From Nitrospinia bacterium (GTDB lineage Bacteria > Nitrospinota > Nitrospinia > Nitrospinales > JAJDAT01), in NCBI GenBank assembly GCA_029261715.1, contig JAJDAT010000033.1, positions 1-42,856 on the forward strand: a stretch of DNA of 42,856 nt. The letters are read 5' to 3'. Positions 9,127 to 16,955 of the stretch are shown here, one piece after another. The stretch's first letter is position 1. Each line of letters opens with the position of its first letter. The notes below the pieces were generated by a model. The model searched no databases. It had not been told where the DNA came from and saw nothing but the letters and a program-made list of their open reading frames with translations. The position numbers were made by a program, and so were the translations under genes.

Positions 9127-9624
9127 ATGAATAAGAGAAATAAAATTATCGCTTTGCTCATTCCAATATTAATTATTTTAGGAGGTATTGGGAAATCTGA
9201 ATATCAATTGGCTACTGGCGAAATGTGGAGATTTAAAATTTCGGGATACGACCCAAGAGATTTACTCCGTGGTCATTATGTGACCTATCAAGTCGAGTTT
9301 GATTGGCAGAAGGATAAAGGCGTTTGTTCTGACACGAAAGATTGTTGTTTATGTTTGAGCAGAAAAAAGGACTCATTAGGTTCAACTAAGGTTTCGAAAA
9401 TGTCCTGTTCCATGGCGATTGATCGGTGTGACGGTTTAATGCGAGAAGAATATATTAAGGAACTCAGAAAATATTTTATACCAGAAGATCAGGGAAAGGC
9501 TTTAGAAAAAGTGATACGAGAAAAAGAGGCAGAAATACTTGTTGCAATTAGTGATAAGGGTTATCCAGCGGTTCGCGATTTATTGGTGAATGGGGAAACT
9601 TGGTCAAAAGTTATGAAAGATTAG
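9127..9624 (+). CDS. GDYXXLXY domain protein, partner of DUF2157
   Basis: A 165-residue protein with a single N-terminal membrane anchor (about 6-22) and a soluble domain. Its signature DLLRGHYVTYQVEF corresponds to the family motif, with His in place of the usual Asp (GHY instead of GDY). A cysteine cluster CSDTKDCCLCLS around residues 69-80 could bind metal or form disulfides. I start it at ATG 9127, five bases after the DUF2157 stop; an upstream in-frame ATG at 9061 lies well inside the preceding gene. It probably acts at the inner membrane with the DUF2157 protein. Function is unknown. Confidence 0.75.
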   Translation: MNKRNKIIALLIPILIILGGIGKSEYQLATGEMWRFKISGYDPRDLLRGHYVTYQVEFDWQKDKGVCSDTKDCCLCLSRKKDSLGSTKVSKMSCSMAIDRCDGLMREEYIKELRKYFIPEDQGKALEKVIREKEAEILVAISDKGYPAVRDLLVNGETWSKVMKD

Positions 9625-9696
9625 AATTAGTTTTAAAAGGGTATAGAATGTTCAATACTTGTTTTTAGGTTTTTGGAAAGCAAAAAAATATATTTA

Positions 9697-10566
9697 ATGA
9701 AAGTGGTTTTTATCTTGGAAAATTTGCGAGTCATATTGTCTGATATCAAAATTCAGCACACGATTTTTGCACTACCGTTTGCCGTAATGAGCGCATTTCT
9801 TGCGGCTGAGGGAATGCCTGACATTCGATCTTTATTTTGGATTTTTATAGCGATGGTAGGGGCGAGAAGCGCGGCGATGGCTTTTAATCGTATTGTCGAC
9901 GCCAAATTCGATAGATCAAATCCCAGAACTCAGAATCGAGCTTTACCTTCGGGAAAAGTTCTTCCAGGGCAATATTGGATTTTTCTAGTTTTATCCTCGA
10001 TTATTTTTATAATTGCGAGCGGTATGCTGAATCAATTAGCTCTAATGTTGTCACCAGTGGCATTAGCGATTGTATTTTTCTACTCGTTTACTAAACGATT
10101 TACATCTTTATCCCATTTTTTTTTAGGGATGGCATTATCGGTGGCTCCTGTGGGAGCATGGGTGGCTATAAAGGAAGAAATTTCATTTGCTTCTTTGGTT
10201 TTGGGAGCTGCCGTGGTTTTTTGGTTGATAGGATTTGATATTATTTATTCCTGTCAGGATGTGGAAGTTGATCAAAACTCTGGATTGCATTCTATTCCCG
10301 CCAAATTTGGAGTCCGAAATGCTTTGAGATTGGCCGCTATTTCTCATGCGGTAATGATTGTTTTTTTGTTAGGACTTTTATTCTTACCCCTTTTGGGAAC
10401 ATTATATTTAGTTGGCGTTATTGCGGTGGCGGGATTATTGGTTTACGAACATTCTTTAGTTAAGTGGAACGATTTGTCAAAAGTGAACGTAGCTTTTTTT
10501 AATGTAAATGGTTGGATAGGAGCCGCTCTTATGGCTACAGTGGTTGTCGATTGCGTTTGGCTTTAG
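9697..10566 (+). CDS. mqnP: UbiA-type prenyltransferase, probable MqnP of the futalosine menaquinone pathway
   Basis: A 289-residue membrane prenyltransferase. The first Asp-rich motif is NRIVDAKFD (64-72) and the second lies in the SCQDVEVDQNSG segment; both bind Mg-diphosphate. Opening IKIQHTIFALPFAVMSAFL is usual for UbiA/MqnP proteins. About eight hydrophobic segments are present. In the futalosine route MqnP attaches the polyprenyl chain to a 6-hydroxy-2-naphthoate derivative. The neighbour mqnE supports this role over UbiA of ubiquinone synthesis. A longer frame could begin at TTG 9673; ATG 9697 is preferred, although neither has a strong Shine-Dalgarno. Confidence 0.8.
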   Translation: MKVVFILENLRVILSDIKIQHTIFALPFAVMSAFLAAEGMPDIRSLFWIFIAMVGARSAAMAFNRIVDAKFDRSNPRTQNRALPSGKVLPGQYWIFLVLSSIIFIIASGMLNQLALMLSPVALAIVFFYSFTKRFTSLSHFFLGMALSVAPVGAWVAIKEEISFASLVLGAAVVFWLIGFDIIYSCQDVEVDQNSGLHSIPAKFGVRNALRLAAISHAVMIVFLLGLLFLPLLGTLYLVGVIAVAGLLVYEHSLVKWNDLSKVNVAFFNVNGWIGAALMATVVVDCVWL

Positions 10567-10661
10567 ATTTAATGTAAAATAACAAGTTGATTTCCAATTT
10601 ATTAAAGAAGTAGAATCTTGTTCTTTTTTTAAGTGTAAATTTAGGTTTGTGAGAGGGGTTT

Positions 10662-11765
10662 ATGAAGTTGTTTGAGTTTAGAGATGAAAAGTTAGAGCCG
10701 ATCTACGAGAAAGTAGAATTGGCTAAACGACTAAATTTTGAAGATGGAGTAACTTTATTTAATTCTCCAGATATTAATGGTGTTGGTTTTTTAGCCAATA
10801 TTGTTCGAGAGAGATTGAATGGGGATAATGCTTACTACATTCATAATCGTCATATAAATCCAACTAATATATGCGTTCACAGTTGCCAGTTTTGCGCATT
10901 TGGAGTTAAAGCCGAAGACAAGAGTTCCTATGTGAAATCCTTAGAGGTTATTTTTAGGGACGCTGAAGAATATGAACATGGCAATGTCAGCGAATTTCAT
11001 ATTGTGGGAGGGTTGCACCCAGATTTACCATACCAATATTACGTTGATATGTTAAAAGGCTTGAAAAGTCGTTTCCCTGAGGTTCATATACAGGCTTTTA
11101 CAGCCGTGGAGCTAGAATATCTTTCGAGATTAGCAAGAATTCCATTACGCGACACTCTTTTGGAATTGAAGGATGCCGGTTTAGGATCGGTCCCTGGAGG
11201 TGGAGCGGAGATTTTTGCAAAAAGAGTAAGAAGGAAGATTTGTGCGGATAAAATTACTGGCGAAGAATGGCTAGAAGTCCAAGAAATGGTTCATTCAGTC
11301 GGTCTAAAGAGCAACGCAACAATGCTGTATGGACATTTAGAGACTGTTGAAGAGCGAGTTGATCATCTTATTCGACTGCGAGAGTTACAAGATAAAACGA
11401 ATGGTTTTGTGACGTTTATTCCTTTAGCTTTTCATCCAGAAAACACCAAACTTGATTTTTTGAATTGGACCACAGGTCAATTAGATTTGAGAGCATTGGC
11501 GGTGTCTCGCTTGATGTTAGATAATTTTCCGCATATAAAGGCGTTTTGGATTATGATTACTCCCGAAATTGCTCAGCTTTCGATGGCTTATGGAGCTGAC
11601 GATATGGATGGCACTGTAGTAGAAGAAAAAATAATTCATGCCGCTGGCGGCGTTACGGGACATTTATTTCATAAAAATAATATCGAAGATAAAATCCGAG
11701 AAGCCGGAAGGGTTCCCGTTGAACGGGATACACTTTACGAAGATCTTCAGGAGCATTTGGTCTGA
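10662..11765 (+). CDS. mqnE: aminodeoxyfutalosine synthase (radical SAM)
   Basis: A 367-residue radical SAM enzyme. The [4Fe-4S] cluster ligands are Cys71, Cys75 and Cys78 in NICVHSCQFCAFG. ILVGGLHP-like FHIVGGLHPDLPYQYY, SVPGGGAEIF and FIPLAFHPENT are characteristic of the MqnE/MqnC/CofG group, and the whole length and motif wording fit MqnE. It joins 3-(1-carboxyvinyl)oxybenzoate to the adenosyl radical to give aminofutalosine, an early step of menaquinone synthesis in the cytoplasm. The start has GAGAGGGG just upstream. The gene follows mqnP by 95 bases. Other mqn genes are not in the window. MqnC is the main alternative. Confidence 0.88.
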   Translation: MKLFEFRDEKLEPIYEKVELAKRLNFEDGVTLFNSPDINGVGFLANIVRERLNGDNAYYIHNRHINPTNICVHSCQFCAFGVKAEDKSSYVKSLEVIFRDAEEYEHGNVSEFHIVGGLHPDLPYQYYVDMLKGLKSRFPEVHIQAFTAVELEYLSRLARIPLRDTLLELKDAGLGSVPGGGAEIFAKRVRRKICADKITGEEWLEVQEMVHSVGLKSNATMLYGHLETVEERVDHLIRLRELQDKTNGFVTFIPLAFHPENTKLDFLNWTTGQLDLRALAVSRLMLDNFPHIKAFWIMITPEIAQLSMAYGADDMDGTVVEEKIIHAAGGVTGHLFHKNNIEDKIREAGRVPVERDTLYEDLQEHLV

Positions 11766-11816
11766 TTAAACTGTTGTTCCGTAGAGTAAATGAACCTTAT
11801 GTTACATTTTATTTTC

Positions 11817-11845
11817 TTGACATGAGCTTTGCATAGTAGTATCAA
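11817..11845 (+). promoter_or_regulatory. candidate sigma-70-type promoter of cheY
   Basis: TTGACA (11817-11822), 17-base spacer, TATCAA (11840-11845; four of six to consensus). It lies between mqnE and cheY, about 125 bases before the cheY start. Confidence 0.4.
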
Positions 11846-11970
11846 ATTAAAAAAAACATTAGTTTTTATTTTGTGAAAAAGATGCTTGGGCCGAGAGAAG
11901 CTTTACGGCTTATTAAGTTTAATTTCGGGTATCAAATTGTTTACTAATTTGGCTAGGGGTTCTAAAATCG

Positions 11971-12348
11971 ATGAGTGATAAAAAAATATTAGTTGTAGAC
12001 GATTCGAACGTAATGCGGCAGATTATTAAGAATAATTTGAAGCAATTAGGTTTTTCACCCGACAATATTACCGAAGCGGAAGATGGGGCCGCAGGTTTAA
12101 AGTCTTTAGGCGCAAATATGGTTGATCTAGTTATTTCTGATTGGAATATGCCTAAAATGACTGGTATTGAATTTTTGAAAGCTGTTCGGGCCGATGACGG
12201 TTTAAAGGCAGTTCCTTTTATGATGGTTACTTCGGAAACTGAAAAAGAAAAAATCATGGAAGCTGTTCAAGCCGGCGTTAATCAATATATTGTGAAACCT
12301 TTCAATGCGAATCAATTAGAAGAAAAAATCAAAGCTATTTTTGGTTAA
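11971..12348 (+). CDS. cheY: CheY-type single-domain response regulator
   Basis: A 125-residue receiver domain and nothing else. Acidic pocket Asp10/Asp11, phosphoacceptor Asp57 in VISDWNMPKMTG, switch Thr87 in MVTSE and Lys109 in YIVKPF are all present. The wording (NVMRQIIKNNLKQLGF, GVNQYIVKPF) is that of chemotaxis CheY. Phosphorylated by CheA, it would bind the flagellar switch; the CheX homologue downstream would dephosphorylate it. It has its own promoter candidate and a strong terminator directly after the stop, so it is probably transcribed alone. Confidence 0.9.
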   Translation: MSDKKILVVDDSNVMRQIIKNNLKQLGFSPDNITEAEDGAAGLKSLGANMVDLVISDWNMPKMTGIEFLKAVRADDGLKAVPFMMVTSETEKEKIMEAVQAGVNQYIVKPFNANQLEEKIKAIFG

Positions 12349-12357
12349 TTTTTTTTT

Positions 12358-12399
12358 AGGCCAAGGTTAAAAGCTATTTTTTAACCTTGGCCTTTTTTA
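12358..12399 (+). terminator. Rho-independent terminator after cheY
   Basis: AGGCCAAGGTTAA (12358-12370) and TTAACCTTGGCCT (12381-12393) form a perfect 13-bp stem with a 10-base loop, followed by T residues. It begins 10 bases after the cheY stop and also has a T run before the stem. Confidence 0.93.
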
Positions 12400-12867
12400 T
12401 TTCCTTCCTTCTTTTTATCCTCCCTCTCGATATTTTTATTTTTTCTTGAACCAGGCTGGCTTGTTTAAAATATGAGTCCGTTTGGAAAACTTTATAGTTT
12501 TTCTAAAAATACACTTGTCGTTCTTGCAAAATAAAAGAATGGTTTTGTTGGAATAATATTTAACACCAATTGTTGGTGTTATTTCTGTTTAGAGGTTCAA
12601 TTTGATTTTTACATAGCCTTCAAAAACGGGGAGTTAATTGAAGAAAAAATAATTTTTTTGTTGACAGGATTCTATGAAACGTTTTTAATATAGTATATGT
12701 TTGAAAAATTGAAGTTTATTTGATTGTTCTGTTGAGTAAGCAGTTCTGAGTTTTTATATAAGTTTCAAGAAGCCCAAACGGGCATAACGATTTAATGGTC
12801 TCATTTTTTTGTGGATAGAATGAGATAGAGAAATGAAACGCGACCAACCTCGAAAAAAGGAAAAGCT
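12400..12867. other. 468-base intergenic region upstream of cheX
   Basis: AT-rich, with no open frame having a ribosome binding site and no RNA gene recognised. The promoter candidate at 12661-12691 is the only clear element, which would leave a leader of roughly 170 bases before cheX. The leader could hold regulation, but I see no known riboswitch. Confidence 0.45.
12661..12691 (+). promoter_or_regulatory. candidate sigma-70-type promoter of cheX
   Basis: A perfect TTGACA at 12661-12666 is followed by overlapping -10-like boxes: TTTAAT at 12684-12689 (17-base spacer) and TAATAT at 12686-12691 (19-base spacer). It faces cheX. Confidence 0.45.
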
Positions 12868-13386
12868 ATGGCAGCCTTGGATTTATCGGATGAGCAAACG
12901 CTAGAAACATTAACTGACTGCGTTATTAAAGGGACAGAGAGCATTTTCACCACCATCCTTGGATCAGATACTAAATATTGTGAAGGTGGCGTTGATGGCA
13001 TAGGCGGCGAGGGCGTAGTTGGAATTATTTCTTATGTCGGAGATATTTCCTGGTCAATGATATTGGTTTTGCCAAAAGAGTCTGCAATAAAAATGGGAAA
13101 TCAATTTACAGGTTTTGAGGTTTCTTATGATAGCCCTGATATGGGCGACGTTGTTGGTGAATTGGCGAATGTTTTAGCTGGAGATTTAGTCGGTCGTTTA
13201 AGTACGGAAGGGGTTAAAGTTCAGATGTCTTTACCTACAATTATGAGAGGTGAAAATGTTGAGCCATTTTTACCAAGAGGGATCCCTTCAAAGAAAATGG
13301 GTTTTTCTTCCAGCCATGGTAATTTTACTTTAAAAGTAGCAGGTTCGAAGCCTGACCATTTAGGGCACAAAAAACCAGGCGCTTAA
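12868..13386 (+). CDS. cheX: CheX-type CheY-P phosphatase
   Basis: A 172-residue cytoplasmic protein of the CheC/CheX/FliY phosphatase superfamily. The active-site pattern D-x3-E-x2-N is present once, as Asp94, Glu98 and Asn101 (DVVGELAN); the single copy points to CheX rather than CheC. LVLPKESA before it and GDLVGRLS after it also fit the CheX fold. It would hydrolyse the phosphoryl group on CheY. It has its own upstream region and a terminator downstream, so it is separate from the cheA-cheW unit although next to it. The ATG follows an AAAGGAAAAG ribosome binding site. Confidence 0.8.
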   Translation: MAALDLSDEQTLETLTDCVIKGTESIFTTILGSDTKYCEGGVDGIGGEGVVGIISYVGDISWSMILVLPKESAIKMGNQFTGFEVSYDSPDMGDVVGELANVLAGDLVGRLSTEGVKVQMSLPTIMRGENVEPFLPRGIPSKKMGFSSSHGNFTLKVAGSKPDHLGHKKPGA

Positions 13387-13468
13387 AAACAAAATAAAGC
13401 GTCGTAGGAAAAGTATTTCTGCTTTTTTATTTTTTATGTTTACATTCAGTGTTAAACAGTTTAGTATT

Positions 13469-13501
13469 AGGAAAATCTACTTTTAGGTTTTCCTTTTTTT
13501 T
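13469..13501 (+). terminator. Rho-independent terminator after cheX
   Basis: AGGAAAATCTA (13469-13479) pairs with TAGGTTTTCCT (13484-13494), including one G-U pair, around a four-base loop, and is followed by eight T residues. It lies 80 bases after the cheX stop. Confidence 0.75.
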
Positions 13502-13581
13502 TGCCTAAATGCTTAAAGAACTTAAGCAAAAAAAATAAGTTTTCGGTACTAATATTGTCATTTTGAAGTATAATTACAGTA

Positions 13582-13606
13582 TTATTAGAACGGTTAGTTC
13601 TAATAA
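13582..13606. promoter_or_regulatory. 10-bp perfect inverted repeat upstream of cheA
   Basis: TTATTAGAAC (13582-13591) and GTTCTAATAA (13597-13606) are exact inverted copies around a five-base spacer, about 70 bases before cheA. No T run follows, so it is not a terminator. It could be an operator or a leader hairpin. Confidence 0.4.
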
Positions 13607-13647
13607 ACCGAAAGTGCTTGTGAAGGTTAATAAATAAATAATTGAAT

Positions 13648-13675
13648 CTGGATTAAATTTCCAGGAGGTTTCCTG
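13648..13675 (+). promoter_or_regulatory. cheA ribosome binding site inside a short hairpin
   Basis: CAGGA (13662-13666) with the Shine-Dalgarno AGGAGG can pair with TCCTG (13671-13675), which touches the ATG. A competing pair is CTGGA (13648-13652) with TCCAG (13660-13664). The two stems share bases 62-64 and exclude each other. The AGGAGG decides the start at 13676. A role in translation control is only inferred. Confidence 0.35.
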
Positions 13676-16456
13676 ATGGATGATGTGATCAATGAGTTTT
13701 TGGTTGAAAGTTTTGAAAATTTAGACCAATTGGATCAAGATTTGGTGGATTTGGAGCAAGACCCTTCCAATACCGAACTTTTAGGTAATGTATTTCGTAT
13801 TATTCATACCATTAAGGGAACCTGTGGGTTTTTAGGTTTCTCAAAGTTAGAATCATTAGCTCATGTAGGAGAAAACTTATTAAGTCGACTTCGCGATCTG
13901 GAATTAGCTTTGAATCCCGAAATTACTAGCGGAGTTTTAGCCATGTTTGATGGGGTTCGTAGGATTCTTAGTTGTATTGAGTCCGACCAGAACGAAGGTG
14001 ATGAGGATTTTACTGCATTAAAAGATAAATTAACCCGACTTACTAAAGGTGAGTCCGGTTTAGGAGATGCTACTGCTCCAGCTGAAGCCGCCCCTGCTCC
14101 ACAAGAGGAATCTGCGCCACCCGCAAACGAAAAACCTGAAGAACCGCAACCTGAAGCTCCTGCGCCAACAGCTGCTGCTGAAACTCATGAAGAGCCAGAA
14201 ATTAATGATGAGATGGAAGCGGTGGTGAATGAGTTTTTAGTTGAAAGCTACGAAAACTTAGATCAAATAGATCGAGACTTAGTGGATTTAGAACAAAATC
14301 CTCAAGATAAAGAACTCTTAAGTAGTATTTTCCGAATTATTCATACTATCAAAGGAACCTGCGGGTTTCTGGGGTTTTCTAAGCTTGAGTCTTTGACTCA
14401 TGTTGGAGAAAACCTTTTAAGTAAATTACGAGAAGGTGAGTTAACTCTTAATCCAGTAATCGCAAGCGCTTTGTTAAAGATGGTAGATGCGGTTAGGCAA
14501 ATTCTTGGAAGCATTGAATCTGATAAAAATCAAGGCAATGTAGATTATGGTTCTTTGATTGAAGTTTTGAGTAAGCTAACTAAAGGAGAAGCGGTCGACG
14601 AGGTTCCAGACGCGTCGCCAGCATCTGAAGAAAATCCATCTGAAAAAGTAGAGGCAAAAGCCGAGACAAGCGTTGTCCCAGTCGCTGAAAATTCAGCTGC
14701 TTCAGCCGAGAGTGTGGAGCCTTCTGCTGAGAAGAAACCAGAACGCCGGCAAGAGTCTAGAGGAGCTGGTGTTTCAGAGTCAAGTATTCGGGTAGATGTT
14801 GGATTGTTAGATAAATTAATGAACCTTGTTGGTGAGTTGGTTCTTGCCCGCAATCAAATAATGCAACATTCCTCTAAAAACGACGATAAGGATTCAGCTT
14901 TTGCGGCTAGTTCTCAGCATTTAAATTTAATTACCACAGAGTTGCAAGAAGGAGTAATGAAAACACGGATGCAACCTATCGGGAATGTTTGGAGTAAATT
15001 TCCGCGTGTAGTTAGAGATCTTGCCGTTGCTTGTAATAAAAAAGTTCGAATCGATATGGAAGGAAAAGAAACTGAACTTGATAAAACCATTATTGAAGCT
15101 ATAAAAGATCCCTTAACTCATATTATTCGGAATTCTGTCGATCACGGAATTGAGAGCCCAGAGGACCGTATTGCTAAGGGGAAGGACGAAGAAGGAAGTC
15201 TTTTGCTAAGAGCTTTCCATGAGGGCGGCCAGGTTATTATAGAAATTGTAGATGATGGCGGTGGTATCGATCCAGAAAGAGTGAAGAAAAAAGCCATTGA
15301 AAAGCATGTAATAACTTCTGATCAAGCGAGCCGGATGGGTGAACGCGAATTGATTAATTTAATTTTTGCTCCTGGTTTTTCCACTGCCGCTGCAATTACC
15401 AACGTGTCTGGACGAGGCGTTGGCATGGATGTTGTTAAAACAAATATCGAAAAAATAGGCGGTTCGGTTGATATACACAGTAAGTTTGGAGAAGGCACGA
15501 CTTTAAAAGTAAAAATTCCTTTAACTTTGGCAATTATTCCGGCGCTTGTCGTTACTTGTGGTGGGGAACGGTATGCTATTCCTCAAGTCAATTTGTTAGA
15601 GTTAGTTCGATTGGATCAACAGGCTAACCGCGATGTGGAGATGATCCATGGAACTCCGGTTTACAGATTGCGCGGAAATTTGTTGCCATTGGTAAACTTG
15701 AATGAAGAGCTGGGTTTTAAACAAGGAAATGACAATTTGGACGATGCAAAAATCATTGTCGTTTTACAAGTGAATGATCGACACTTTGGATTAGTTGTGG
15801 AGGGAATCGCCGATACTGAAGAAATTGTTGTTAAACCGCTTAGCAAACAGTTAAAAGGCACTAACGCTTTTGCGGGAGCCACAATCATGGGTGATGGAAG
15901 AGTGGCTCTTATTCTAGACGTATTAGGTTTAGCGCAATCTTCCAGAGTTCTATCAGAAGTGGCGGAAAGAGCTTTGAGCGAAAAAACAACTGTAGAAGCG
16001 AAGAAATCGGCGTCTACACAAAATCTCTTGGTATTTGCTGTTGGTCAAAAAGGTAGAATGGCGATTATCTTGGATATGGTTGGACGCTTGGAAGAATTTA
16101 AAACCTCTGAAGTTGAGAAGTCTGGTAGTTTGGACGTTGTTCAATATCGTGGAGAAATAATGCCTTTGATTTATTTGTCGCAAGTGTTTAGCGCGGATAC
16201 CTATGGGGAAGAGAAAGAGATTATGCAGTCGGTAGTATATTCTGAAAATGGCCGCAGCGTTGGGTTGGTGGTTGACCAAATTATCGATATTGTAGAAGAA
16301 GAAGTGTCGATTCAAAAAGGTTCTGATAGACCTGGGGTTCTTGGCACTGCAGTGATCAAGCAAAGAGTTACGGATCTCGTTGATGTGCGAGATGTTATTC
16401 AGTCTACTATCATGGGATATTATGATTCTGAAACGCCCGCGTTACAGGAGGGTTAA
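13676..16456 (+). CDS. cheA: CheA chemotaxis histidine kinase with two Hpt and two CheW-like domains
   Basis: A 926-residue cytoplasmic kinase. Order: Hpt1 (about 1-124, phospho-His44), Pro/Ala/Glu-rich linker, Hpt2 (183-303, His223), a second Glu/Ala/Pro-rich linker, dimerisation domain P3 (about 370-425), ATPase P4 (N box with Asn486, DDGGG at 526-530, GRGVGM at 579-584), CheW-like P5 (about 621-758), and a second diverged CheW-like domain (about 783-915). No P2 CheY-binding domain is evident. The two Hpt domains share the same IIHTIKGTCGFLGFSKLES core and look like a recent tandem duplication. The kinase would phosphorylate CheY and CheB. It starts behind AGGAGG, and cheW follows two bases after its stop. 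Confidence 0.93.
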   Translation: MDDVINEFLVESFENLDQLDQDLVDLEQDPSNTELLGNVFRIIHTIKGTCGFLGFSKLESLAHVGENLLSRLRDLELALNPEITSGVLAMFDGVRRILSCIESDQNEGDEDFTALKDKLTRLTKGESGLGDATAPAEAAPAPQEESAPPANEKPEEPQPEAPAPTAAAETHEEPEINDEMEAVVNEFLVESYENLDQIDRDLVDLEQNPQDKELLSSIFRIIHTIKGTCGFLGFSKLESLTHVGENLLSKLREGELTLNPVIASALLKMVDAVRQILGSIESDKNQGNVDYGSLIEVLSKLTKGEAVDEVPDASPASEENPSEKVEAKAETSVVPVAENSAASAESVEPSAEKKPERRQESRGAGVSESSIRVDVGLLDKLMNLVGELVLARNQIMQHSSKNDDKDSAFAASSQHLNLITTELQEGVMKTRMQPIGNVWSKFPRVVRDLAVACNKKVRIDMEGKETELDKTIIEAIKDPLTHIIRNSVDHGIESPEDRIAKGKDEEGSLLLRAFHEGGQVIIEIVDDGGGIDPERVKKKAIEKHVITSDQASRMGERELINLIFAPGFSTAAAITNVSGRGVGMDVVKTNIEKIGGSVDIHSKFGEGTTLKVKIPLTLAIIPALVVTCGGERYAIPQVNLLELVRLDQQANRDVEMIHGTPVYRLRGNLLPLVNLNEELGFKQGNDNLDDAKIIVVLQVNDRHFGLVVEGIADTEEIVVKPLSKQLKGTNAFAGATIMGDGRVALILDVLGLAQSSRVLSEVAERALSEKTTVEAKKSASTQNLLVFAVGQKGRMAIILDMVGRLEEFKTSEVEKSGSLDVVQYRGEIMPLIYLSQVFSADTYGEEKEIMQSVVYSENGRSVGLVVDQIIDIVEEEVSIQKGSDRPGVLGTAVIKQRVTDLVDVRDVIQSTIMGYYDSETPALQEG

Positions 16457-16458
16457 TA

Positions 16459-16920
16459 ATGGAAGTTGAAAAGCAGTTTTGTACTTTTTATGTAGACGAT
16501 TTATTTTTGGGGGTTGAGGTTGCAAAGGTTCAAGAAGTCCTGAGATATCAGGAAATGACGAGTGTTCCTCTTTCTTCCCCAACAGTTAGTGGTTTAATAA
16601 ATCTAAGAGGTCAAATTGTTACTGCAATTGATTTAAGAAAACGTTTGGAGTTGAATGGTAGGCCTGAAGGACAATTGCCAATGAACGTCGTTGTTCGTAC
16701 TAACGAGGGAGTTGTTAGCATGTTGGTAGATAGCATTGGAGATGTTTTAGAGGTTCCTGACAATTCTTTCGAAACGCCGCCTGAAACGATTGATGGAATC
16801 ACGCGCCATTTAGTTTTAGGAGTTTATAAGCTTCCAGATAGCTTGTTGTTGATTCTTGATACAGAAAAAGCAGTTAACCTTGAAAGTGTTCCCGACGAGG
16901 TAAAAGCAAAACATGCTTAA
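16459..16920 (+). CDS. cheW: CheW chemotaxis coupling protein
   Basis: A 153-residue single-domain coupling protein. FCTFYVDDLFLGVEV, VSGLINLRGQIVTAIDLRKRL and SMLVDSIGDVLEV are classic CheW segments, including the NLRG turn that contacts CheA and receptors. It links receptor arrays to CheA P5. GGAGGG lies inside the end of cheA, and the start is two bases after the cheA stop, so the pair is certainly cotranscribed. It is the last gene of the rightward unit; a hairpin shared with convergent cheB follows. Confidence 0.93.
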   Translation: MEVEKQFCTFYVDDLFLGVEVAKVQEVLRYQEMTSVPLSSPTVSGLINLRGQIVTAIDLRKRLELNGRPEGQLPMNVVVRTNEGVVSMLVDSIGDVLEVPDNSFETPPETIDGITRHLVLGVYKLPDSLLLILDTEKAVNLESVPDEVKAKHA

Positions 16921-16930
16921 ACGTTTTATT

Positions 16931-16955
16931 AAAGTCGGCTTTTAAAGCCGACTTT
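16931..16955. terminator. bidirectional terminator between cheW and cheB
   Basis: AAAGTCGGCTT (16931-16941) pairs with AAGCCGACTTT (16945-16955) around a three-base AT loop. T and A runs on both sides let it serve both converging transcripts. It overlaps the last codon and stop of cheB. Confidence 0.75.

Noticed and set aside
14545-14853. Ser/Thr-rich antisense open frame inside cheA
   Set aside because: It mirrors the Glu/Ala/Pro-rich linker of cheA; low-complexity coding often opens the opposite frame.
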